The notes under the pieces were generated by a model that did no database searches, was not told where the DNA came from, and was given only the letters and a program-made list of their open reading frames with translations. Source: Streptomyces fungicidicus (GTDB lineage: Bacteria; Actinomycetota; Actinomycetes; Streptomycetales; Streptomycetaceae). From it: 64,000 bases of DNA. Below are positions 57,642 to 64,000 of the stretch, piece after piece. The first letter of the stretch is position 1; every line of letters starts with the position of its first letter. Where the stretch lies: assembly GCF_003665435.1 (NCBI RefSeq), contig NZ_CP023407.1, positions 2,170,001 to 2,234,000 on the forward strand, written 5' to 3'. Position numbers and translations under genes: made by a program.

Positions 57642-58355
57642 TCATACGTCCGTGACGCGGAGCCCGGCGTGTGCCTTGTAGCGGCGGTTGACCGAGATCA
57701 GGTTGGCGACCAGCGACTCCACCTGGTGGGCGTTGCGCAGCCGCCCGGCGAAGACGCCCCGCATGCCGGGGATGCGGGCGGCCAGCGCCTGCACCGTCTC
57801 CACGTCGGCGCGGCCCTCGCCGAGCACCATCACATCGGTGTCGATCTCGTCGATCTCCGGGTCCTGGAGCAGCACGGCCGACAGGTGGTGGAAGGCGGCG
57901 GTGACACGGGAGTCCGGGAGCAGCGCGGCGGCCTGCTGGGCGGCGCTGCCCTCCTCCGGCTTCAGCGCGTAGGCGCCCTGCTTGTCGAAGCCGAGCGGGT
58001 TGACGCAGTCGACGACGAGCTTGCCGGCCAGTTCCTCGCGCAGGGACTCGAGGGTCTTGCCGTGGCCGTCCCAGGGCACGGCGACGATCACGATGTCGCT
58101 GCGGCGGGCGGTCTCGGCGTTGTCGGCGCCCTCGACGCCGTGCCCGAGTTCCTCGGCGGCGGCCCGGGCGCGCTCGGCGGCCCGGGAGCCGATGATCACC
58201 TTCTGGCCGGCCTTGGCGAGCCGGTACGCGAGGCCCTTGCCCTGGGGTCCCGTGCCGCCGAGCACGCCGACGACGAGCCCGGAGACGTCGGGCAGGTCCC
58301 AGGGGTCCTTGGCGGGGGCCTTCGCGGGCTGCTGTGCGCTGTCACTGGAGGTCAT
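57642..58355 (-). CDS. npdG: NADPH-dependent F420 reductase NpdG-like
   Basis: The protein has 237 residues. An N-terminal linker is followed by a Rossmann start VVGVLGGTGPQGKGLAYRLA (about 28-47), then VIIGSRAAERA (NADP phosphate-binding Ser-Arg), the family DIVIVAVPW, and a C-terminal substrate domain with VTAAFHHLSA. It moves hydride between NADPH and coenzyme F420 in the cytoplasm, supplying F420H2 to actinomycete reductases. NpdG-family membership is clear; the physiological direction is not shown. Confidence 0.88.
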   Translation of the reverse strand: MTSSDSAQQPAKAPAKDPWDLPDVSGLVVGVLGGTGPQGKGLAYRLAKAGQKVIIGSRAAERARAAAEELGHGVEGADNAETARRSDIVIVAVPWDGHGKTLESLREELAGKLVVDCVNPLGFDKQGAYALKPEEGSAAQQAAALLPDSRVTAAFHHLSAVLLQDPEIDEIDTDVMVLGEGRADVETVQALAARIPGMRGVFAGRLRNAHQVESLVANLISVNRRYKAHAGLRVTDV

Positions 58356-58506
58356 GGACCGACTCTATGTCCGCCCGCCGTCCGTCACCGTGTCGTGCCG
58401 GGGCGACGTGAGCGCCGTCACGCGGCCGTCCGCCGGGTCCCCGGGTCGGGTGAACCGGGGCCGAACACCGGCGGACGGGCGGGCGGTTGGGGCAGGATGC
58501 GGCGGC

Positions 58507-59109
58507 ATGGACGCGGTACGGGTCGCACTGCTGCGGGAAGTGCTCGCCGGGACGGAGTGGCTGGGCGCCACCCGGCACTTCGCGGGGACGCTGCGCGGGT
58601 CGGTGGTCTCGCACGGGGGCGGGCTGCTGCTCGTGGGGACACCGGAGTACGAGCCGTGGCATCTGGCGGCGCACCTGGTCGACGAGGCCGCCTGGTCGGG
58701 CACACCGGAGCTGGCCCCCACGCTCGTCCGGCATGAGGCGTCCTCCTCGGACCCCGCGCATCTGGCGGTGGGCCTGGGGCGGCTGGAGGCGGCGCGGCGG
58801 GGTGAGACGCTGCTGGTGGTGGCGCCCGGAGAGGCGGCCGCCCCGCTGCTGGAGCGGGTGGGCGACGCCCGCCGGGCCGGCGCCACGGTGCTGTCGCTCG
58901 GCCCCGGCGGGGGCGGGCTCGCGGCGATGGCCCACGAGGTCCTGCCCGTCCCCGACTGCTCGGAGCTGGACCTGGACACGGTGCAGCACCTGGTGAGCGC
59001 GGCGGCCGGCGAGAACGCCCTGCCGGCCCGCCGGGGGCCGCGCCGCTTCCGGGACCGTCTGTCGCGCCTGGCCGACCTGCTGACGGCCCCGCCGCCGACG
59101 CGCTGGTAG
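58507..59109 (+). CDS. Conserved hypothetical protein (200 aa)
   Basis: ATG 58507; CAGGAT lies 5 nt upstream, suggesting a leaderless transcript. The protein appears to be an alpha/beta Rossmann-like unit with GETLLVVAPGEAAAPLLERV and RAGATVLSLGPGGG, resembling a SIS-type or phosphosugar-isomerase domain as annotated in streptomycete homologues (weak). It ends in a basic tail. Soluble. Possible role in binding a phosphosugar; not proven. Confidence 0.65.
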   Translation: MDAVRVALLREVLAGTEWLGATRHFAGTLRGSVVSHGGGLLLVGTPEYEPWHLAAHLVDEAAWSGTPELAPTLVRHEASSSDPAHLAVGLGRLEAARRGETLLVVAPGEAAAPLLERVGDARRAGATVLSLGPGGGGLAAMAHEVLPVPDCSELDLDTVQHLVSAAAGENALPARRGPRRFRDRLSRLADLLTAPPPTRW

Positions 59110-59125
59110 CCGCGGGGCGGTGCGG

Positions 59126-59356
59126 TCAGCCGTCGTCCCGTTCACCCGCCGGGGCGTCGTGCCACTTGGGGTCGTTCTCCCACTCCAGGTTGCGCTCGCG
59201 CGCCGTCGCCATGGCGTGTTCCGCCTCGGTGCGGCTGGCGTACGGGCCGAACCGGTCCTTTCCGGGGCAGTCGGGGCCCTCCTCGACCTTCTTGTGCTCG
59301 AGGCAGTAGTACCACTCGCCCGGCTTTCCGGCCGTCCGCTTCTTGAACAGGGGCAT
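59126..59356 (-). CDS. Small conserved actinomycete protein (76 aa)
   Basis: Starts MPLFKKRTAGKPGEWYYCLEHKKVEEGPDCPG; contains Cys-x11-Cys and an aromatic-rich YYC, then ..RFGPYASRTEAEHAMATARER which resembles short SPOR-like or RHH-like tails. It is soluble, with GGAGA-like bases upstream (AAAGGAGACGGTC). Found commonly in Streptomyces as an unannotated gene. Function unknown. Confidence 0.7.
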   Translation of the reverse strand: MPLFKKRTAGKPGEWYYCLEHKKVEEGPDCPGKDRFGPYASRTEAEHAMATARERNLEWENDPKWHDAPAGERDDG

Positions 59357-59416
59357 GACCGTCTCCTTTCACCACGGAAGATGGTCCCCCGTCACCGCTG
59401 AATTAGACTCGCCGAC

Positions 59417-60274
59417 ATGTCTGGCCAGTCGCTGCTCGTCCCTGGGGAGCTGTCCCCCACCCGTTCCGTGCCCGGGAACATCCGCCGTCCCGAGTACGTC
59501 GGCAAGCCCGCCCCGACCCCCTACACCGGTCCGGAGGTGCAGACGCCCGAGACGGTCGAGGCGATGCGCACCGCGGGCCGGATCGCGGCGCGGGCGATGG
59601 CGGAGGCCGCCAAGCTGATCGCGCCCGGCGTGACGACGGACGAACTGGACCGGGTCGCGCACGAGTACATGTGCGACCACGGCGCCTACCCCTCGACGCT
59701 GGGCTACCGCGGCTTCCCCAAGTCGCTGTGCACGTCGGTCAACGAGGTCATCTGCCACGGCATCCCGGACACGACGGTGCTGCGCGACGGCGACATCGTC
59801 AACCTGGACGTGACGGCGTACATCGGCGGGGTGCACGGCGACAACAACGCGACCTACCTGGTCGGGGACGTGGACGAGGAGAGCCGGCTGCTGGTGGAGC
59901 GGACCCGGGAGTCCCTCGCCCGCGCGATCAAGGCGGTCAGGCCGGGCCGGCAGATCAACGTCATCGGCAGGGTCATCGAGTCGTACGCCAAGCGCTTCGG
60001 CTACGGGGTGGTGCGTGACTTCACGGGCCACGGCATCAACTCCTCCTTCCACTCGGGCCTGATCGTCCCGCACTACGACAGCCCGCACGCGACGACGGTG
60101 ATCCAGCCGGGGATGACCTTCACCATCGAGCCGATGCTGACGCTGGGCACCCACGAGTACGACATGTGGGACGACGGCTGGACGGTCGTGACGAAGGACC
60201 GCAGGCGCACCGCCCAGTTCGAGCACACGCTGGTCGTGACGGACACCGGCGCGGACATCCTGACCCTGCCGTAG
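59417..60274 (+). CDS. map: Methionine aminopeptidase type I
   Basis: The protein has 285 residues. An N-terminal extension (about 35 residues, with [13 protein letters not shown]) is followed by the pita-bread fold. Metal ligands: Asp in VNLDVTA and DNNATY, His in GHGINSSFH, Glu in FTIEPML and Glu in QFEHTL. It removes the initiator methionine from nascent proteins. This extended, MAPb-like form is one of several copies in Streptomyces. Confidence 0.95.
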   Translation: MSGQSLLVPGELSPTRSVPGNIRRPEYVGKPAPTPYTGPEVQTPETVEAMRTAGRIAARAMAEAAKLIAPGVTTDELDRVAHEYMCDHGAYPSTLGYRGFPKSLCTSVNEVICHGIPDTTVLRDGDIVNLDVTAYIGGVHGDNNATYLVGDVDEESRLLVERTRESLARAIKAVRPGRQINVIGRVIESYAKRFGYGVVRDFTGHGINSSFHSGLIVPHYDSPHATTVIQPGMTFTIEPMLTLGTHEYDMWDDGWTVVTKDRRRTAQFEHTLVVTDTGADILTLP

Positions 60275-60299
60275 CGCCCGCCCGATCCCGCATTCCCGC

Positions 60300-60327
60300 A
60301 AGCCCGCCCTCCTCGGAGGGCGGGCTT
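60300..60327 (+). terminator. Terminator after map
   Basis: AAGCCCGCCCTCC-TC-GGAGGGCGGGCTT, 13-bp perfect stem, about 25 nt after the map stop. Confidence 0.9.
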
Positions 60328-60382
60328 CGTCGTGCCGTGGCAGGGTAGGGAGTTACCGACACCCTGTCGGCAAACTATTGAC

Positions 60383-60401
60383 TTAGGTAAGCCTAACCAA
60401 G
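60383..60401 (+). promoter_or_regulatory. Iron box (DmdR1/IdeR type) of the heme oxygenase gene
   Basis: TTAGGTAAGCCTAACCAAG matches 16 of 19 bases of the known DtxR-family consensus. It fills the 17-bp spacer between a -35 TTGACT (60378-60383) and a -10-like GAAGAT (60401-60406). Confidence 0.88.
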
Positions 60402-60414
60402 AAGATCTGGACTC

Positions 60415-61062
60415 ATGGACTCCTTCTCGACCCTCATCCGCACCGCCTCCCACGAGCAGCATGTGGAGGCGGAGACGTCGACGTTCATGAGCGATCTGCT
60501 CGGCGGCCGCCTGGGCGTGGACGCGTACGCGCGCTACACCGAGCAGCTGTGGTTCGTGTACGAGGCGCTGGAGTCCGGCGCTCCCGGACTGGCGGCGGAC
60601 CCGGTCGCGGGCCCGTTCGTGCAGCCGGAACTCTTCCGGCTGCCCTCCCTGGAACGCGACCTGGCCCATCTGCGCGGCCCCGGCTGGCGCTCCACCCTGA
60701 CCGCCCTCCCCGCCACCCGCGCCTACGCCGACCGGGTCGCCGAGTGCGCCCGCACCTGGCCGTCCGGTTACGTCGCCCACCACTACACCCGCTACCTGGG
60801 CGACCTCTCCGGCGGCCAGATCATCCGCGGCAGGGCGGAGAAGACCTGGGGCTTCGCGCGCAAGGGCGACGGCGTCCGCTTCTACGTCTTCGAGGGCGTC
60901 CCCAACCCGGCCGCCTTCAAGCGGGGCTACCGCGAGCTCCTGGACGCGGTCCCGGCCGACGACCTGGAGAAGCAGCGCGTCGTGAGCGAGTGCAAGCGGG
61001 CGTTCACGCTGAACACGGACGTGTTCCGGGCGCTGGGCGAGGAGTTCCCGCTGTCGGCGTGA
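60415..61062 (+). CDS. Heme oxygenase (biliverdin-producing)
   Basis: The protein has 215 residues, the HmuO/HO-1 family length. The proximal heme ligand His lies in ASHEQHVEAETS (about residue 18-20). The distal-helix glycine motif is YLGDLSGGQIIRG (about 128-140). It opens heme to release iron, with biliverdin and CO as by-products, so is used for iron acquisition from heme. Leaderless-like: GAAGAT lies 8 nt before the ATG. Controlled by iron through the box directly upstream. Confidence 0.93.
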   Translation: MDSFSTLIRTASHEQHVEAETSTFMSDLLGGRLGVDAYARYTEQLWFVYEALESGAPGLAADPVAGPFVQPELFRLPSLERDLAHLRGPGWRSTLTALPATRAYADRVAECARTWPSGYVAHHYTRYLGDLSGGQIIRGRAEKTWGFARKGDGVRFYVFEGVPNPAAFKRGYRELLDAVPADDLEKQRVVSECKRAFTLNTDVFRALGEEFPLSA

Positions 61063-61083
61063 GAGCGGGACCCGGCCGGGCCG

Positions 61084-61728
61084 TCAGCGTTCCAGGTGGA
61101 CCCGGCCGCCGATCTCCGTCCAGCCCTCCGGCTGGGGGGCCGTGAGGATCTGGGAGCCCGTGCCCTGGGTGATGTTCAGGGCGCGGCCCAGCAGGTCGGT
61201 GAGGAGCAGGGCCGCCGCGCCCGTCGCCTCGTCCTCGTCGATGCCGTCGTCGCGGCCCGGGAAGGCGCGGGCGCGGACCCGGCCGGCCGGCTCGTCCAGC
61301 CAGGCCCAGGCGTAGATCCACTCCCCCTTGGGCGGCACGGGCAGGTCGTCGACCTCGGCGGCGCTCGCGTACTGGCGCAGGGTGCGCGGCGGCACCCACT
61401 CCGCCCGCGCCTCGATCCAGCAGAACTCCCCGTCCTGCCGGGTGCCCACCACCCCGGCGGGGACGACCAGTTCGGGCACGTCGAGCAGCCAGCCGGTGCC
61501 GACACAGGGGTGGCCGGCGAAGGGCAGGCGCAGGGTGGGGGTGTAGATGTCGATCACCCCGCGCTCGGGGTCGTCGACGAACACGGTCTCACTGAAGCCG
61601 AGCTTCGCGGCGAACTCCTGGCGGTCTTCCCGCCCGGGCAGCACGGAGCCGTCGCGGACGACTCCCAGTTCGTTGCCGTATCCGCCGCGGGGGCCGCAGA
61701 AGACGCGCAGCACGTCGTAGTCAGTCAC
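61084..61728 (-). CDS. PhzF-family isomerase-like protein
   Basis: The protein has 214 residues from a GTG at 61728, which gives an in-frame start with GAAT about 10 nt upstream. PhzF fold marks: VFCGPRGGYGNELGVV and the conserved FAGHPCVGTGWLL. It is shorter than typical members (about 260-300), and the second-half motif is GAAALLLTDLLGRAL.. with GTGSQILT. It may be an isomerase or epimerase of secondary metabolism; substrate unknown. Convergent with the heme oxygenase gene. Confidence 0.75.
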   Translation of the reverse strand: MTDYDVLRVFCGPRGGYGNELGVVRDGSVLPGREDRQEFAAKLGFSETVFVDDPERGVIDIYTPTLRLPFAGHPCVGTGWLLDVPELVVPAGVVGTRQDGEFCWIEARAEWVPPRTLRQYASAAEVDDLPVPPKGEWIYAWAWLDEPAGRVRARAFPGRDDGIDEDEATGAAALLLTDLLGRALNITQGTGSQILTAPQPEGWTEIGGRVHLER

Positions 61729-62110
61729 GGGGGCATTCAAGCATCGCGCGAGCGGCGAGGCCGTCCCCGGCCACGGGGCCGGCCGTCGGCGCGACGCCGC
61801 AGCCGGGCCGCATCCGCGGGCCGCGGGTCCGGGTCGGCCGGCTCGGCCTCGGCCATGTCCCGCGGTCGGGAGTGGCCCTGCTTCCGGCACGGGACGGTTT
61901 GACCTCCGCTTGACCCTGCCTGACCGGCTCTTGACCTGATCATGGCATTCGTTTTGAGCCAGCGTGATCGGGCCGTACTCAATCACCGCCCATGAGAGAC
62001 GGATCACCGTGGGCACAGGTTTTCCCCAGCCTGTGCTTAGGTAAGTTAGGCCAGCCTCACCTTCACTCCGTGGGGCGGCATCGCGCATTTTCAGCCACCT
62101 GGGAGCCCTC
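61729..62110. other. Intergenic region (382 bp) before efeO
   Basis: No gene seen. It has a GCACAGG/CCTGTGC inverted repeat (62013-62036, 10-nt loop) and the iron box at 62046-62064. The part before about 61990 has no feature I can support. Confidence 0.65.
62046..62064 (+). promoter_or_regulatory. Iron box before efeO
   Basis: TTAGGCCAGCCTCACCTTC matches 14 of 19 bases of the DtxR-family consensus (TTAGGTTAGGCTCACCTAA form). An overlapping TTAGG 9 bp upstream may give a second weaker half. 47 bp before the efeO start. Confidence 0.75.
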
Positions 62111-63262
62111 ATGCGACCCGCCAGACTCACGCTCCTCACCGCCGTCGCCACGGCGGCCGCCCTCGCCGCCGTCACCGGCTGCACCGAGAAGGGCGCCGAC
62201 GCGGACGGCGACCGGGTCATCGGCGTGACGGCCACCGACGACACGTGCGAGGTGTCGACGAAGGAGTTCCCGGCCGGGCACGTCGAGCTCGCCATCGAGA
62301 ACAAGGGCTCCAAGGTCACCGAGGTCTACCTGCTCTTCCCCGACGACCGGGTGGTCACCGAGCGGGAGAACATCGGCCCCGGCACCAGGCAGCGCGTCAC
62401 CGCCGAGGTGAAGGCCGGCGACTACCGGATCGCCTGCAAGCCCGGCATGCGCGGCAAGGGCATACGCCAGGACGTCAAGGCCACCGGCGGGAAGGCCGTC
62501 AAGCGCGATCCCCGTCTGGACGAGGCCGTGGCCGCCTACCGCGCGTACGTGCAGGCGCAGGCCGACGAGACGCTGCCGAAGGCGGAGGCGTTCGCGAAGG
62601 CCGTCCAGGACGGTGACGTCGAGGCCGCCAGGAAGGCGTACGCGCCCTCCCGCATCGGCTGGGAGCGCACCGAGCCGGTCGCCGAGTCCTTCGGCGACAT
62701 CGACCCCAAGGTCGACGTCCGCGAGGACGGCCTGGAGGACGGCCAGGACCCGGCGACCGACTGGACCGGCTGGCACCGTCTGGAGAAGGCGCTCTGGCAG
62801 GACGGGAAGATCGGCGACCGGGAGAAGGAGCTCGCCGGCCGGCTGATCACCGACCTCACGGACTGGCAGAAGCGGGTCGGCACGGCCGACATCACCCCGA
62901 CCTCCATGGCCAACGGCGCCAAGGAACTCCTCGACGAGGTCGCCACCGGCAAGGTCACCGGCGAGGAGGAGCGCTACTCCCACACCGACCTGGTCGACTT
63001 CAAGGCCAACGTCGAGGGCGCCGAGAAGTCGTACGCGCTGCTGAAGCCGGTCGCCCGGGAGAACGACCCGGCGCTGACCCGGAACCTCGACAAGCAGTTC
63101 GCGGCGCTGGACGCCCTCCTCGACGAGTACCGGCCCGACACCACGTCGTACGAGTTCACCCCGTACGACAAGGTCGGCAAGGCCGACCGCAAGGAGCTGT
63201 CGGACGCCGTCAACGCGCTCGCCGAACCGCTGTCGCGGCTCGCCGCGGCCGTCGTGAAGTAA
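62111..63262 (+). CDS. efeO: EfeO-type iron-uptake lipoprotein
   Basis: The protein has 383 residues. Lipoprotein signal with LAAVTGC near residue 24; ATG 62111 has GGGAG upstream. An N-terminal cupredoxin-like domain (about 34-120, with Cys in DDTCEVSTKEF and IACKPGM) precedes the peptidase-M75-like helical domain (about 135-383). The metal motif HxxE is seen as WTGWHRLEKALW (HRLE). In E. coli EfeUOB the O protein delivers iron to the permease. The permease gene is not in the window. Iron control is indicated by the box upstream. Confidence 0.92.
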   Translation: MRPARLTLLTAVATAAALAAVTGCTEKGADADGDRVIGVTATDDTCEVSTKEFPAGHVELAIENKGSKVTEVYLLFPDDRVVTERENIGPGTRQRVTAEVKAGDYRIACKPGMRGKGIRQDVKATGGKAVKRDPRLDEAVAAYRAYVQAQADETLPKAEAFAKAVQDGDVEAARKAYAPSRIGWERTEPVAESFGDIDPKVDVREDGLEDGQDPATDWTGWHRLEKALWQDGKIGDREKELAGRLITDLTDWQKRVGTADITPTSMANGAKELLDEVATGKVTGEEERYSHTDLVDFKANVEGAEKSYALLKPVARENDPALTRNLDKQFAALDALLDEYRPDTTSYEFTPYDKVGKADRKELSDAVNALAEPLSRLAAAVVK

Positions 63263-63273
63263 GGGAGGCCCCG

Positions 63274-64000
63274 ATGACGGACGGCAACGCGCAGACGCCC
63301 TCACGGCGCGCGCTGCTCGGCTGGGGCGGCGCCGGGCTCGCGCTCGGCGCGGCCGCGGCCGGCGGCGCGGTGGCGGTGGCCCGGGCCGGCGACGAACCCG
63401 ACGCGGGCGCCGGCGCCGGTGCGGCGGTGGCGTTCCACGGGGCGCACCAGGCGGGCATCGCCACTCCCGTGCAGGACCGGCTGCACTTCGCCGCGTTCGA
63501 CGTGACGACCGACGACCGCGCCGAGTTCGTCGCACTGCTGAAGGAGTGGACCGAGGCCGCGCGCCGGATGACCGCCGGCCGCCCGGTCGGCGAGGGCGCC
63601 CACGGCGGACTGCCCGAGGCCCCGCCGGACGACACCGGGGAGGCGCTGGGCCTCGAGCCGTCCCGGCTGACCCTGACGATCGGCTTCGGCCCGTCCCTGT
63701 TCGACAGGTTCGACCTGGCCGGGCGGCGTCCCGAGGCGCTGGAGGAACTGCCGAGGTTCGCCGGCGACAACCTGGACCGCGACCGCAGCGGCGGCGACCT
63801 GTGCGTGCAGGCCTGCGCCGACGATCCGCAGGTCGCCGTGCACGCCGTCCGCAACCTCGCCCGCATCGGCTTCGGCCGGGTGGTGGTGCGCTGGTCGCAG
63901 CTGGGCTTCGGCAAGACGTCGTCCACGACGGCCGACACGCAGACCCCCCGCAACCTGTTCGGGTTCAAGGACGGCACCCGCAACATCTCGGGCGCCGAGA
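63274..64000 (+). CDS. efeB: EfeB-type DyP peroxidase (3' end cut by window)
   Basis: Starts MTDGNAQTPSRRALLGWGG with a twin-arginine signal (SRRALLGWGGAGLALGAA), so it is exported folded with heme. The visible 242 residues cover the first ferredoxin-like half of the DyP fold, ending at the conserved GFKDGTRN (family GxxDG). The C-terminal half with the proximal heme His lies beyond the window. Only 11 bp from efeO; same operon. EfeB supports heme/iron use with EfeO; the peroxidase substrate is not known. Confidence 0.92.
   Translation, partial: MTDGNAQTPSRRALLGWGGAGLALGAAAAGGAVAVARAGDEPDAGAGAGAAVAFHGAHQAGIATPVQDRLHFAAFDVTTDDRAEFVALLKEWTEAARRMTAGRPVGEGAHGGLPEAPPDDTGEALGLEPSRLTLTIGFGPSLFDRFDLAGRRPEALEELPRFAGDNLDRDRSGGDLCVQACADDPQVAVHAVRNLARIGFGRVVVRWSQLGFGKTSSTTADTQTPRNLFGFKDGTRNISGAE

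Overview
The window is chromosomal DNA of a Streptomyces or very close relative. It has extreme GC and third-position GC bias, many leaderless or GTG/TTG starts, Actinobacteria-specific families, and a gene order that I recognise from memory as the core-chromosome stretch of Streptomyces coelicolor running from lipA to the efe iron genes. I see no rRNA, tRNA, prophage, IS element or CRISPR array. About 50 protein genes cover nearly all of it. The first gene (lipA) and the last (efeB) are cut by the window edges.

Layout. 1-13 kb: lipA, small conserved genes, glutamine synthetase I (glnA) with tandem GlnR boxes, an htpX-pspAB stress pair, an ArsC-family protein, a secreted RlpA-like protein, glutamine synthetase II (glnII) with four phased GlnR half-sites, a 40-codon candidate leader peptide, the winged-helix regulator glnRII, an epimerase-like gene and a NarL-type two-component system. 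13-20 kb: secreted DUF1996 protein, lipoprotein, TPR protein, a membrane protein with a sigma-factor-like N-terminus, a TetR regulator and a tautomerase-like protein. 20-34 kb: an alpha-glucan island with an 1803-residue double GH13 pullulanase/dextrinase, a secreted alpha-amylase, alpha-glucosidase aglA, the malEFG importer genes and the divergent LacI-type regulator malR. A common CTTGCAG-type operator motif lies before the target genes. 34-46 kb: PAP2-type membrane enzyme, glnE (adenylyltransferase for GlnA), VOC protein, vapBC, secreted pectate lyase, glnA2, an Rrf2 regulator divergent from a DUF3105-DUF305 pair, and nadE. 46-58 kb: membrane endonuclease/phosphatase-fold protein, TetR plus MFS efflux with a perfect operator, panB, a DrrAB-like ABC exporter, an AfsR-like giant regulator, a membrane M50 protease-like gene and an NpdG-like F420 oxidoreductase. 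58-64 kb: map, then an iron section with a heme oxygenase, a PhzF-like gene, efeO and the start of efeB, with DmdR1/IdeR-type iron boxes before the heme oxygenase and efeO.

Three physiological themes recur. Nitrogen: GlnA, GlnII, GlnRII, GlnE and GlnA2 lie within 40 kb; GlnA carries the adenylylation tyrosine (Tyr397) that GlnE would modify, and the GlnA2 counterpart has tryptophan there. Carbon: extracellular starch/pullulan hydrolysis, maltodextrin uptake and cytoplasmic alpha-glucosidase form one MalR-type regulon. Iron: heme degradation and EfeO/EfeB uptake under a DtxR-family repressor. The most unusual observations are the candidate Cys-Cys leader peptide before glnRII, the sigma-like membrane fusion, a perfect hairpin covering the ribosome binding site of the tautomerase gene, paired mRNA hairpins in the mal operon, and palindromic operators for vapBC, the pectate lyase and the MFS pump.
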